Source of the DNA: JAZDKP01 sp043802925
GTDB lineage: Bacteria > Fibrobacterota > OXYB2-FULL-49-7 > JAEUSG01
Direction: 5' to 3'
DNA length: 24,889 nt
Assembly (NCBI GenBank): GCA_043802925.1
Contig: JAZDKP010000233.1
Span: 1 to 24,889 of the forward strand
The notes below the pieces were generated by a model, which searched no databases, was not told the origin of the DNA, and saw only the letters and a list, made by a program, of their open reading frames with translations. Shown here piece by piece: positions 14,701 to 21,131 of this stretch (positions are counted from its first letter, which is position 1; every line of letters starts with the position of its first letter). The position numbers and the translations under genes are program-made.

Positions 14701-14942
14701 TGCTCGCGCAGGAGGTCGAGGGTGTAGCGGTAGTACTCGTTGTGGCCACCCTGGTAGGAGCTGACGAGCAGGGCGTCCGCGTCCTCCTCCACCGCGGTCT
14801 GCACCACTTCGCGCACGGAACGGCTGTGGCCGAGGTGCACGACCTCCGCGCCCCGCTTGATGAGCAGACGGCGGAACAGGTTAATGGAGGCATCATGGCC
14901 GTCAAAGAGGGCCGTGGCGGTTACGATTCGGATTGGACGCAT
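11733..14942 (-). CDS. icmF: Fused isobutyryl-CoA mutase IcmF (B12-dependent)
   Basis: The 1069-residue protein has the IcmF plan: B12-binding domain, MeaB-type G-protein chaperone, then the mutase TIM barrel, in one chain. It would interconvert isobutyryl-CoA and n-butyryl-CoA with adenosylcobalamin. The N-terminus has the cobalamin motif DGHDASI (axial ligand H16). The chaperone has the P-loop GTGGSGKS (193-200), AVDPTKSTTGGALLGDRIRM and ETAGIGQ. The guanine-specificity motif reads NKCC (333-336) instead of NKxD. The mutase part (about 500-1069) includes FTAGVFPFRSTFEDPKRQFAGEG and HIQTSGRSLHAHE. Related acyl-CoA substrates such as isovaleryl/pivalyl-CoA cannot be excluded. The ATG overlaps the stop of the upstream REC-ATPase gene by one base. 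It ends before a G-run and a terminator. Confidence 0.93.
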   Translation of the reverse strand: MRPIRIVTATALFDGHDASINLFRRLLIKRGAEVVHLGHSRSVREVVQTAVEEDADALLVSSYQGGHNEYYRYTLDLLREQDARGVLLFGGGGGVILPSEIKGLEDYGVERLYHADEGKRLGLNGVVDDILARIGRKRRPTASLVMPPASPLQKGALARGITVLEDAAADPAAAERLRAAFRPCRGVVVGITGTGGSGKSSLTDELIHRFLKVSPDITIAVLAVDPTKSTTGGALLGDRIRMNSIYHDRVYMRSLATRNSDSEVSAAAADAVRLLKSAGFHLILVETAGIGQRDHAVKALSDCTLYVMTGEFGAPSQLEKIDMLDLADFVALNKCCKPGAEDAFREITLHHVRSRGLSVPAPGPGALFKMNLPLFATEANAFNHPGVNALFRALLSAVRAKGAAFSVDPAAEALLLCDGHKDFSGCVQTAGNALSDIAATVRRYRAHALRESARAEECYVLRRAIDSLPKDSPAVTEVRVASEKAWEALSPETRLLIENWDKVRASYTADTIAYRISSRDVQLPTFHLTLSGLRLSKVALPAFRAWGDLVRFLYFENLPGRFPFTAGVFPFRSTFEDPKRQFAGEGTPEKTNHRLHFLCKNDSSRRLSIAFDPITLYGGNPESRPDIFGKIGESGVSVSTLDDMKRLFRGFDLADPMTSVSMTINGPAPVLLALYFMTAVDQAAEKKGAPLTGDETLDLFRRLRGTVQADILKEDQSQNTCIFSIDFALRMIGDVQRYFAAHRIRKFYSLSISGYHIAEAGANPVTQLAFTLANGFHYVEYFLSLGLCIDDFATNLSFFFSNGLDPEYTVLGRVARRIWAVVLRDRYGAGEKCQKLKYHIQTSGRSLHAHEIDLNDIRTTLQALIAFNDNCNSLHTNACDEAITTPTEESVRRAMAIQLIVSREFGLSGNENPMQGAFVFEELTGLVEEAVLAEFDRIAARGGVLGAMEKQYQRGRIQEESLYYEERKQSGALPIVGINTFVRSENAAVYDRMEVRRAAPDEKESQLEVLRAFDAAHAEASVAALKRLRIVVISGGNVFEELLNTVRVASLGKIVAVLLELGGQYRRNL

Positions 14943-15853
14943 CAGATTTCGTTGATCAGCAGGGGCTTGTGCCCCTTGTAGATGTTCTCGTGGTAGAGGA
15001 CCGTGATGATTTCAGTCCGCTTGCCCTTGTCAATATTGATGACGAGCCGGTCCACGTATTCGCGTGAAATGAAGAGGCCGCGGCCGTGGATGTCGAGGAG
15101 CCCCAGGGGAAGGCCGGAGCCGTCCTTCTGGATTTGGCGCGACAGCCAGTGCAGCACTTTTTCCTTGGTGAGCTTGCCGCCGTTGTCCCGCACCGAAATC
15201 GCGCACTTTTCCGCGTCCCGGCCGTAGAACAGGTCGACCTCGCCGTCCCGGAGAGAAAATGTTTCGGTCCACCCCTCCTTTCGCTCCGGGTCAAAGTCCT
15301 TGATGCCGTAATAGACCGCATTGTTGATGAGTTCCACCAGCACCATTTCGTAATTCCGGACCAACCGGGTGACGCCCAGTTCGCACACGGGCTGGATCGC
15401 GTATTCGTGAATGCGATGAGGCTCGAGAATGGGCAGGCGGCGGACGATGGAACCCGGCTGGAGATAGACCGAAAGCCCAAAGAAATCGCCATCGATGAGG
15501 TGGTTCAAAATGCCGAGGATTTCGTCAAAATTGAAGGGCGTGGTCTTGGTGATGATGTTGGTGATGCCGTATTGGACGGCCAGGGCGAGGTAGTCTTCGA
15601 CATTGTAGGCCGTGATGAGCACTCGCTTGATTGAAGGGTAGCCGGCCTCCACGTGCTTGAGCAGTTCAAAGCCCTTCATGCGGGGCATGTTGATGTCCGA
15701 AAGGATGAGGTCAAAGGCGGAATCGTTCTTGAGGATATCCAGCGCCGCGAGACCATCCGGAGCGATCGCGACGTCAAAACCCTCAACGGTCAGGAATTCC
15801 TTCAGCAGTTCAAGGATGGACGTTTCATCATCCACCACGAGGATTCTTTTCAT
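14942..15853 (-). CDS. Response regulator fused to a serine-kinase-like (HATPase) domain
   Basis: The 303-residue protein has an N-terminal receiver domain (1-~120: acidic D8/D9, phosphoacceptor D53 in LILSDINMP, T81, K103) and a C-terminal GHKL ATPase domain of the RsbW/anti-sigma-kinase type (about 155-290). The latter shows N-box ELINNAVYYG (N177/N178), G1 box VRDNGG (D223) and G2 box HGRGL (256-260). There is no histidine phosphotransfer helix. The likely role is a phosphorylation-controlled protein kinase or anti-sigma-like switch; the partner is unknown. The stop overlaps icmF (TGATG), which couples their translation. A strong promoter lies at 15862-15891, with only 8 nt between -10 and ATG and no Shine-Dalgarno. 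Confidence 0.88.
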   Translation of the reverse strand: MKRILVVDDETSILELLKEFLTVEGFDVAIAPDGLAALDILKNDSAFDLILSDINMPRMKGFELLKHVEAGYPSIKRVLITAYNVEDYLALAVQYGITNIITKTTPFNFDEILGILNHLIDGDFFGLSVYLQPGSIVRRLPILEPHRIHEYAIQPVCELGVTRLVRNYEMVLVELINNAVYYGIKDFDPERKEGWTETFSLRDGEVDLFYGRDAEKCAISVRDNGGKLTKEKVLHWLSRQIQKDGSGLPLGLLDIHGRGLFISREYVDRLVINIDKGKRTEIITVLYHENIYKGHKPLLINEI

Positions 15854-15861
15854 AGTTAATG

Positions 15862-15891
15862 ATTATAAAAAAAAGGCGGGGATGGAGTCAA
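15862..15891 (-). promoter_or_regulatory. Sigma-70-type promoter of the REC-ATPase/icmF operon
   Basis: TTGACT (15886-15891) and TATAAT (15862-15867) on the minus strand are separated by 18 nt. The -10 box ends 8 nt before the ATG at 15853, so the mRNA should start at or within a few nucleotides of the start codon. Confidence 0.72.
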
Positions 15892-15923
15892 CAGGGAGTC
15901 ATGTGCGGGGGCGTGAAAAGTGT

Positions 15924-16223
15924 TTACAAATAGATAGCAAGGCGGGCGGCGATCGCTTCCTGCGTCTCCTGAAAATCGTAGAAGCCCTGCGCTATTCTGG
16001 CACGGATCTCTTCAATCTTCTCCGTACGGACCTCGGGCGCTTCCTTGGCAAACTGCACGAGTTGCGCCGTGTCCGTTTCGCCCTGGGCCTGGCCGCTCTT
16101 CTGGAACCGATCCGCAGCGAGGCGTGTTTTTGCCTCTGGAGCGCGTTTGGAATCAACCACGGGTTTTTCAACCTGCTTTTTCAGGGCATTCAGACTGAAT
16201 TGGCTTAACCCATCAATATTCAT
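15924..16223 (-). CDS. flgM: FlgM-family anti-sigma-28 factor
   Basis: The 99-residue protein fits FlgM in size and layout: a short N-terminal segment (MNIDGLSQFSLNAL), a charged, low-complexity and probably disordered middle, and a conserved C-terminal sigma-binding region (VRTEKIEEIRARIAQGFYDFQETQEAIAARL, read in two parts: VRTEKIEEIRARIAQG and FYDFQETQEAIAARL). FlgM holds sigma-28 inactive until the hook-basal body is finished and FlgM is exported. GGAG lies 6-8 nt before the ATG. A sigma-28 promoter with a leader hairpin precedes it (16246-16332), which fits autogenous control. Flagellin lies 8.3 kb away. Confidence 0.88.
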   Translation of the reverse strand: MNIDGLSQFSLNALKKQVEKPVVDSKRAPEAKTRLAADRFQKSGQAQGETDTAQLVQFAKEAPEVRTEKIEEIRARIAQGFYDFQETQEAIAARLAIYL

Positions 16224-16245
16224 AATGATCTCCGCTCTTTTTTAA

Positions 16246-16295
16246 AAAGGGTTTCTCCATCCTTGGAGTACCCATTCCATCCTTGGAAACCCTTT
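16246..16295 (-). terminator. Hairpin with internal 12-bp direct repeats upstream of flgM
   Basis: A 10-bp perfect inverted repeat (AAAGGGTTTC 16246-16255; GAAACCCTTT 16286-16295) encloses two copies of TCCATCCTTGGA (16256-16267, 16276-16287), each itself a small TCCA/TGGA hairpin. On the minus strand the stem is followed by TTTAAAAAAG. It could end the HEAT-gene transcript, and it also lies between the flgM sigma-28 promoter and the flgM start, so it would form the flgM leader. Confidence 0.6.
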
Positions 16296-16304
16296 CTAAT
16301 ACTT

Positions 16305-16332
16305 TTATCGGTTATTTTCAGGTTCTTCTTTA
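16305..16332 (-). promoter_or_regulatory. Sigma-28 (FliA) promoter for flgM
   Basis: The minus strand reads TAAAGAAG (16325-16332), 12 nt, then ACCGATAA (16305-16312). This matches the FliA pattern TAAA...GCCGATAA, with the same 12-nt spacer as the flagellin promoter at 24362. The site starts just past the HEAT-gene stop. Confidence 0.65.
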
Positions 16333-16341
16333 GCTTTGAAC

Positions 16342-17271
16342 TCACTTTCCTCTGAATTTCCGCATTTTTTCAAGTTCAGCCCTGGATTTAGCCACTTCGT
16401 CTTCATCAAAAAGGTATTTGCATATTTTTAGAGACATATCGTTATTTATCTTTATTAACGATTTTATCATATTTTGCCGGACAAGTAAATCACGGTCAAG
16501 CCCATATTCGCCTATCAAATATATAAAGACCGGTTCACCGGACTGCCCCACCTCACCCAGCACCCAGCCAGCGGTCGCACGCATCAACCGGTTGGAATGC
16601 TCGAGCATGTCCTTAAGGTCGGGGTCGATTTTTTTATACCCCAGGTTGAAAAGGGCCTTGAGCACATTTCCGCGCACCCGGTTGTTCGGGTCCTTGCGCA
16701 GGGACGCAAGTGACGGCACCATGGCCTTGAGCCCCATGGTCTCGAGCGCCTCCACGCCGTTGGCGCGCACGCGCGGATCGGAATCGTGAAGCACACGGTA
16801 GATGAGGTTGGCGTCGCGCGCGTTCATCATGTTCTTGAGGATGCTGATGGCCGTGGCGCGCAAGCGTTCGTCCGGGTCGGTGAGCATTTCCGAGACCGCC
16901 TGCTTGATTTTGTCGTCCTGGCCCAGAAGACCGAGCACCTGGAGCGTGCGGAGACGGTTCTCCTCCTTTTCGGAATAGAGGTCCTTGGCGATGTGGTCAA
17001 TGACCGCGGGATTGAGCTTCATCAGGAGGCTGGCGAGCCCGTCCTTGACGTTCTTTTCAATGTCGCCCCACGAATCCACAAGCTGGCGCTTGATGAGACC
17101 GGCCGCGCTGATGACGGCCTGCCGGGCCACAAGCTTGTTGGGGTGCTTGAGGAGTGCAATGACGGTCTTGATCAGGGAAATGCCCCCTCCCTCCTCGACC
17201 GAACGCAGAGCGTCAAGGATGGCCTTTTCGTCGTTGGACTGGATGACAATGAGGAGGTTTTTTTCGTCCAT
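16342..17271 (-). CDS. HEAT-repeat protein
   Basis: The 309-residue protein is almost entirely alpha-helical HEAT-like repeats of about 35-40 residues: LVARQAVISAAGLIKR, EENRLRTLQVLGLLG, DERLRATAISILKNM, DPRVRANGVEALETMG, PNNRVRGNVLKALFNLGY and SNRLMRATAGWVLGEVG. Such repeats form a curved scaffold for protein-protein contact. No enzyme motif, signal peptide or membrane helix is seen, so it is probably a cytoplasmic adaptor. A link to flagellar control is only suggested by flgM next to it. It has no Shine-Dalgarno, and a promoter-like TTGCAT-N17-TATTTT ends 10 nt before the ATG. It is divergent from the propeller-barrel gene across 91 bp. Confidence 0.85.
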   Translation of the reverse strand: MDEKNLLIVIQSNDEKAILDALRSVEEGGGISLIKTVIALLKHPNKLVARQAVISAAGLIKRQLVDSWGDIEKNVKDGLASLLMKLNPAVIDHIAKDLYSEKEENRLRTLQVLGLLGQDDKIKQAVSEMLTDPDERLRATAISILKNMMNARDANLIYRVLHDSDPRVRANGVEALETMGLKAMVPSLASLRKDPNNRVRGNVLKALFNLGYKKIDPDLKDMLEHSNRLMRATAGWVLGEVGQSGEPVFIYLIGEYGLDRDLLVRQNMIKSLIKINNDMSLKICKYLFDEDEVAKSRAELEKMRKFRGK

Positions 17272-17281
17272 GCGTCATAGA

Positions 17282-17310
17282 AAAATAGGTATTACAGAAA
17301 GAGGATGCAA
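17282..17310 (-). promoter_or_regulatory. Candidate promoter of the HEAT-repeat gene
   Basis: TTGCAT (17305-17310) and TATTTT (17282-17287) on the minus strand are 17 nt apart. The -10 ends 10 nt before the ATG at 17271. Confidence 0.5.
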
Positions 17311-17345
17311 CAACTCGAAATACCGTGATTTTACCCTCCCATTAT

Positions 17346-17351
17346 TATAAA
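17346..17351 (+). promoter_or_regulatory. -10-like element before the propeller-barrel gene
   Basis: TATAAA ends 11 nt before the ATG at 17363 (TATTAT at 17343-17348 overlaps it). No convincing -35 is seen. Confidence 0.35.
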
Positions 17352-17362
17352 TTTTACCTACC

Positions 17363-20300
17363 ATGACTATTCTCCGTCTGATGGTCCCGACCCTCCTCGC
17401 CCTGTCCGTCCTTGCGCACGCCCAGTTCGGGCAGAACAAGGTGCAATACAAAAAGAAGCACTGGCAATTCCTCCAGACCACGCATTTTGACATTTATTAC
17501 GCGGAGCAGAGCCGGGAACTGGCCGTGTACGCCGCGGGGGTCATCGAACCCGCGCTCGACTCCATCACACGCAGCATCACCTACCCTGTAAAAAAGCGCA
17601 TCCCGGTCATCATCTACAAGTCGCAGTCCGACTTCCAGCAGACCAACGTCATCCTCGACGACATCGACGAAGGCACGGGTGGCTTCACCGAAATTTTCAA
17701 GTCCCGCATTGTGGTGCCCTTCACCGGCTCCTACGCCGACTTTCGCCACGTCATCCACCACGAGCTTACGCACGCGGTCATGTACGACCTCATCTTCGAG
17801 AATGTGTTCAACGCCTTTCGTTACAAGGCAAGCTTCCAGATACCGCTCTGGGTGGCCGAGGGGTGGGCCGAGTACGAGTCCGCAAAGTGGAACCTCGAAA
17901 GCGACATGTACCTCATGGACGCGGTGGTGTCGGGCTATATTGACGAGCCGCGAAACGAGTTCGGTTCCATGTACCTCGCCTACAAGGCGGGCATGGCCTT
18001 CTATAATTACATGGCCGTGCAGTACGGCAGCGCCTGCATCGGCGAGTTTTTAAAGGCCCTCTACAACTACAAGGATGTGGAACGCGCCTTCCGCTACGCC
18101 ACGCACGACGACCTCAAAAAAGCGGGCGAGCGCTTTCTTATGGAACTCAAGAAAAAGTACTGGCCCGAGCTGGGCCGCCGCGAACACGCCTTTGAAACCG
18201 CGCGCCGGCTCACCGAACACCGGGCCGCGGGCTATTACACAATCCAGCCCGACAACGACCCCCTGGCCCACATCAACATCCAGCCCTCGGTGTCTCCCGA
18301 CGGCCGCACCCTCGCCTATTTCAGCGACCGCGAAGACTTCATCGGCATCTACCTGCTCGACGCGCGCACGGGCAAACGCCTTGGCAAGCTGGCCGAGTCC
18401 GGCACCTCCGACAACTTCGAGTCTTTCCATTCGTACAAAAGCGGCATCGCCTGGTCCCCGGACGGCGCACGGATCCTCTTTGTAGCGCAAACGCAGGGGC
18501 AGGACGCCATCCGCATCCTCGACGTGAAAAAGGGAAAGGTCGTGCGGACGCTTCCCGTGCGCATGGAACGCATCGAACACCCCGACTGGTCGCCGGACGG
18601 CAACCACGTGGTCTTCTCCGGGCTGGTCGCAGGCAGCTCGGACCTGTATACTCTTGACATACAGAGTGGGGCGCTGAAAAAAATAACGGCCGACCCCAAC
18701 TACGACACCTATCCCCGCTTTTCTTCGGACGGCAAAAAAATCGTCTTTGTCTCTGAATGGGGAAAGCGTAACCCCGGAAGTTCCGGGCTTCACCTCTTCC
18801 TCATCGGCTCCGATGGCACGGGCTTGCGGCAACTCACCGACACCCCGTTTGACGATGAAATGCCCGTCTTTTCCAACGACGATAAATACATCTACTTCGT
18901 TTCCAACCGTTCGGGCCTTCGCAACCTCTATGTGCTCACCCTCGACTCCCTTGTCGCACACCCGCTCACCAATATTTTCACCGGCTGCTTCAACCCTTCC
19001 TTGTCAAGAAAGAACGACTTTCTCGCCTTCTCCGTCTTTTCAAACGGCGGCTGGGACATTTACCGCATGGACGAGCCGCTCAAACATGTCAAGACCGCGG
19101 ACCTGCCGCTCACCGACTATGCCCGTTCACTGACGGACTCCGGCTTCATCTTCTGGCGCAAACAGGTCATCCTGCCCGACCCCGGGGATTCCCTGTGGCT
19201 CGCCAAACTCCGCCGTGAATTCCATGTCCCGGCCGACACCGCGCAACGCGATTCGCTCACAAAGGCCCAAGACACCCTCCGCAGTGACTCTGCGCGGGCC
19301 GCAATAAAAAAACGGATGGGAGAAGAGGCCGATGATTCCCTCGACCTCGCAAGCCCCTTCGACCCCTACGGACGGAACGACCCGTTCGCGCCCGATGCCT
19401 ATTACCGAAACCGCCGCGCGCGCCTGAAGCCCCTGCCCGCGGATACCAGCGCCTTTCTCCACGACACGCTGGCTTACAAAAACCTGAACGGCAGCTTTCG
19501 CGAAAATGAATACCTGCCCCGTTTCACCTTTGACGCCATCTCGGCCATGGCCGGCGCAGCCGTAGGCCCGGGCGGCTACATGGTGGGCGGTTCCGCCGCG
19601 TTCGCGCTCTCGGATATCCTCGGCAACCATCACATCGAGATCATGGCCAACATCTACGGCAACAGCTTTCAGAGCACCTGGGACGCCTTCAACGGCTACG
19701 TGTCCTATTATTACCTGCCCTACCGGCTCGATGTGGGCGGCACGCTTTCGCGCTACGTGAACATCTTCGGCAGCGAGGACGAAACGGGCCTCCGCTACTC
19801 GCTCTATGTCGATGCGATCCACAACGCCAGCCTGCAGGCGCAGTACCCCTTCTCGCGCTATCTCCGGCTCGAAGGCGCCGCCGGGTTCACGCTCATCACG
19901 CGGGCCACGCGGTTCTACAACTGGGACACCACCGGCACCGGCGAATGGGCCCCGGCCGGCGACCGTGACACCTCCCTCTCCCATTATACGCTGGACCTGG
20001 CCGGGGTCTTTGACAACACGCTCTGGGGGCATACGGGCCCGGTCAACGGCGAACGCCTGCGGCTTTCTGGCTCGCTGGTACCTTACAGTAAAAGCACGGG
20101 ATACGGCTACGGCGTGGGACTGCTCGACACACGCACCTATTTTCACTTCCTCAAAAAATACGTGCTGGCCCTCCGTTTTTCCGCGGGCGCAAGCGCACCC
20201 ATGTTCAACGGCACAAATCCGCACCTCTTGTACCTGGGTGGCGTGCCCGGCAACCTCGCTGATCTTTTCATGCCCTATTACCTTGACCAGACCCTCGAGT

Positions 20301-20695
20301 CCAATTACTACTCATCCATTGTCATGCCGCTCCGCGGGTACACCATTGCGGGCGCCAATCCGGACGGAAACACGCAGTACACGCTGGCCAACGCCGAGTT
20401 CCGTTTCCCCTTCATCCAGAACCTGTCGCTCTATTTTCCACTCCCCATTTCCATCAACTACGTGATGGGCGCGCTCTTCATCGACGGAGGCGCGGCCAGC
20501 AACCACCTGTCGGACGTCTTCCCCCTGCTCAAGGGGGACATGACGGCCCCGGACAAAAATGAAATCAAGGGCGGCGCGGGCTTTGGCCTACGCATGAACC
20601 TGTTCGGCGGGTTTGTTATAAAGTGGGACCGGGCCTGGCGGCTTGGGCCCAGCCACCCGCGCGAGGACTATGTGTCGCTGGGGGCGGAGTTTTAG
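17363..20695 (+). CDS. Metallopeptidase / TolB-like propeller / outer-membrane barrel fusion
   Basis: The 1110-residue protein has a signal peptide (cleavage near residue 20, AHA-QFG). An N-terminal gluzincin-type peptidase domain follows (about 35-240), with zinc motif HELTH (133-137) and downstream glutamate in WVAEGWAEY (E166). A TolB-like PD40 propeller spans about 245-570 (PSVSPDGRTLAYFSDRED, DWSPDGNHVVFSG, RFSSDGKKIVFVSE). After a charged linker (about 605-700), the C-terminal ~400 residues look like an outer-membrane beta-barrel: alternating aromatic strands with a terminal phenylalanine (LGAEF). Proteins of this composite type occur in several diderm phyla; no function is established. 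The protease, propeller and barrel together suggest surface assembly or processing of secreted proteins. No Shine-Dalgarno precedes the ATG. Confidence 0.88.
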   Translation: MTILRLMVPTLLALSVLAHAQFGQNKVQYKKKHWQFLQTTHFDIYYAEQSRELAVYAAGVIEPALDSITRSITYPVKKRIPVIIYKSQSDFQQTNVILDDIDEGTGGFTEIFKSRIVVPFTGSYADFRHVIHHELTHAVMYDLIFENVFNAFRYKASFQIPLWVAEGWAEYESAKWNLESDMYLMDAVVSGYIDEPRNEFGSMYLAYKAGMAFYNYMAVQYGSACIGEFLKALYNYKDVERAFRYATHDDLKKAGERFLMELKKKYWPELGRREHAFETARRLTEHRAAGYYTIQPDNDPLAHINIQPSVSPDGRTLAYFSDREDFIGIYLLDARTGKRLGKLAESGTSDNFESFHSYKSGIAWSPDGARILFVAQTQGQDAIRILDVKKGKVVRTLPVRMERIEHPDWSPDGNHVVFSGLVAGSSDLYTLDIQSGALKKITADPNYDTYPRFSSDGKKIVFVSEWGKRNPGSSGLHLFLIGSDGTGLRQLTDTPFDDEMPVFSNDDKYIYFVSNRSGLRNLYVLTLDSLVAHPLTNIFTGCFNPSLSRKNDFLAFSVFSNGGWDIYRMDEPLKHVKTADLPLTDYARSLTDSGFIFWRKQVILPDPGDSLWLAKLRREFHVPADTAQRDSLTKAQDTLRSDSARAAIKKRMGEEADDSLDLASPFDPYGRNDPFAPDAYYRNRRARLKPLPADTSAFLHDTLAYKNLNGSFRENEYLPRFTFDAISAMAGAAVGPGGYMVGGSAAFALSDILGNHHIEIMANIYGNSFQSTWDAFNGYVSYYYLPYRLDVGGTLSRYVNIFGSEDETGLRYSLYVDAIHNASLQAQYPFSRYLRLEGAAGFTLITRATRFYNWDTTGTGEWAPAGDRDTSLSHYTLDLAGVFDNTLWGHTGPVNGERLRLSGSLVPYSKSTGYGYGVGLLDTRTYFHFLKKYVLALRFSAGASAPMFNGTNPHLLYLGGVPGNLADLFMPYYLDQTLESNYYSSIVMPLRGYTIAGANPDGNTQYTLANAEFRFPFIQNLSLYFPLPISINYVMGALFIDGGAASNHLSDVFPLLKGDMTAPDKNEIKGGAGFGLRMNLFGGFVIKWDRAWRLGPSHPREDYVSLGAEF

Positions 20696-20765
20696 GGGCT
20701 TCAGCTCAGCGTCTCACGGATACCCTGTTCGACCATTTTATATTGCAAGCATAACCATAATAGAC

Positions 20766-20801
20766 TATATTTAGGATATAATTGCACATAAAACATATAA
20801 T
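20766..20801 (+). promoter_or_regulatory. Candidate hipBA control region
   Basis: The AT-rich region before hipB has an inverted repeat TATAT-TTAGG-ATATA (20766-20780), which may be a HipB operator, and a -10-like TATAAT (20796-20801). No good -35 was found. A weak ribosome binding site (TAGGA, 20811-20815) lies 7 nt before the ATG. Confidence 0.35.
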
Positions 20802-20822
20802 ATACTCAATTAGGACTATTAA

Positions 20823-21131
20823 ATGCTTTATAATACTGTTAAAGAATTTGAACTGGAGCTTGGCCAAAACCTTCGCGCGCTCCGAATCCGCCACAATCTT
20901 GACCAGCAGGCCCTTGCCGCGCAGGCAGGTATTTCCCTGAACTCTGTAAAGCATCTTGAAAACGGCAAAGGCTCCACCCTTTCATCGCTTATCCATGTAC
21001 TGCGCGTTCTGGACCGCACGGACTGGCTGACATCATTAGCGCCCACAGTGTCTATCAGTCCGCTGCAGGCGCTAAAATCAAGGGCTCTTCGCAAACGGGT
21101 GTTCAGACCCAGGGGTAAAAACAATGTATAA
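20823..21131 (+). CDS. hipB: HipB-like antitoxin / XRE-family repressor
   Basis: The 102-residue protein has a helix-turn-helix of the Cro/C1 (XRE) family at about residues 12-66: LGQNLRALRIRHNLDQQALAAQAGISLNSVKHLENGKG, read as LGQNLRALRIRHNLDQQ followed by ALAAQAGISLNSVKHLENG. A short basic tail follows (RALRKRVFRPRGKNN). It overlaps the hipA toxin gene by 8 nt. By analogy with HipBA it would bind the toxin and repress the operon through sites upstream of 20823. Confidence 0.88.
   Translation: MLYNTVKEFELELGQNLRALRIRHNLDQQALAAQAGISLNSVKHLENGKGSTLSSLIHVLRVLDRTDWLTSLAPTVSISPLQALKSRALRKRVFRPRGKNNV

Noticed and set aside
16256..16287. 12-bp repeated units as a mini-CRISPR
   Set aside because: There are only two short copies 20 bp apart inside a hairpin, with no spacer pattern and no cas genes.
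19127..20224. Long minus-strand open frame opposite the propeller-barrel gene (about 365 codons)
   Set aside because: It is antisense to the barrel region, with no family signature and no promoter or ribosome binding site.
20758..20821. TAATAG ... CTATTA inverted repeat spanning the hipB upstream region
   Set aside because: The arms are only 6 bp and 52 bp apart in an AT-rich region, so chance is likely.
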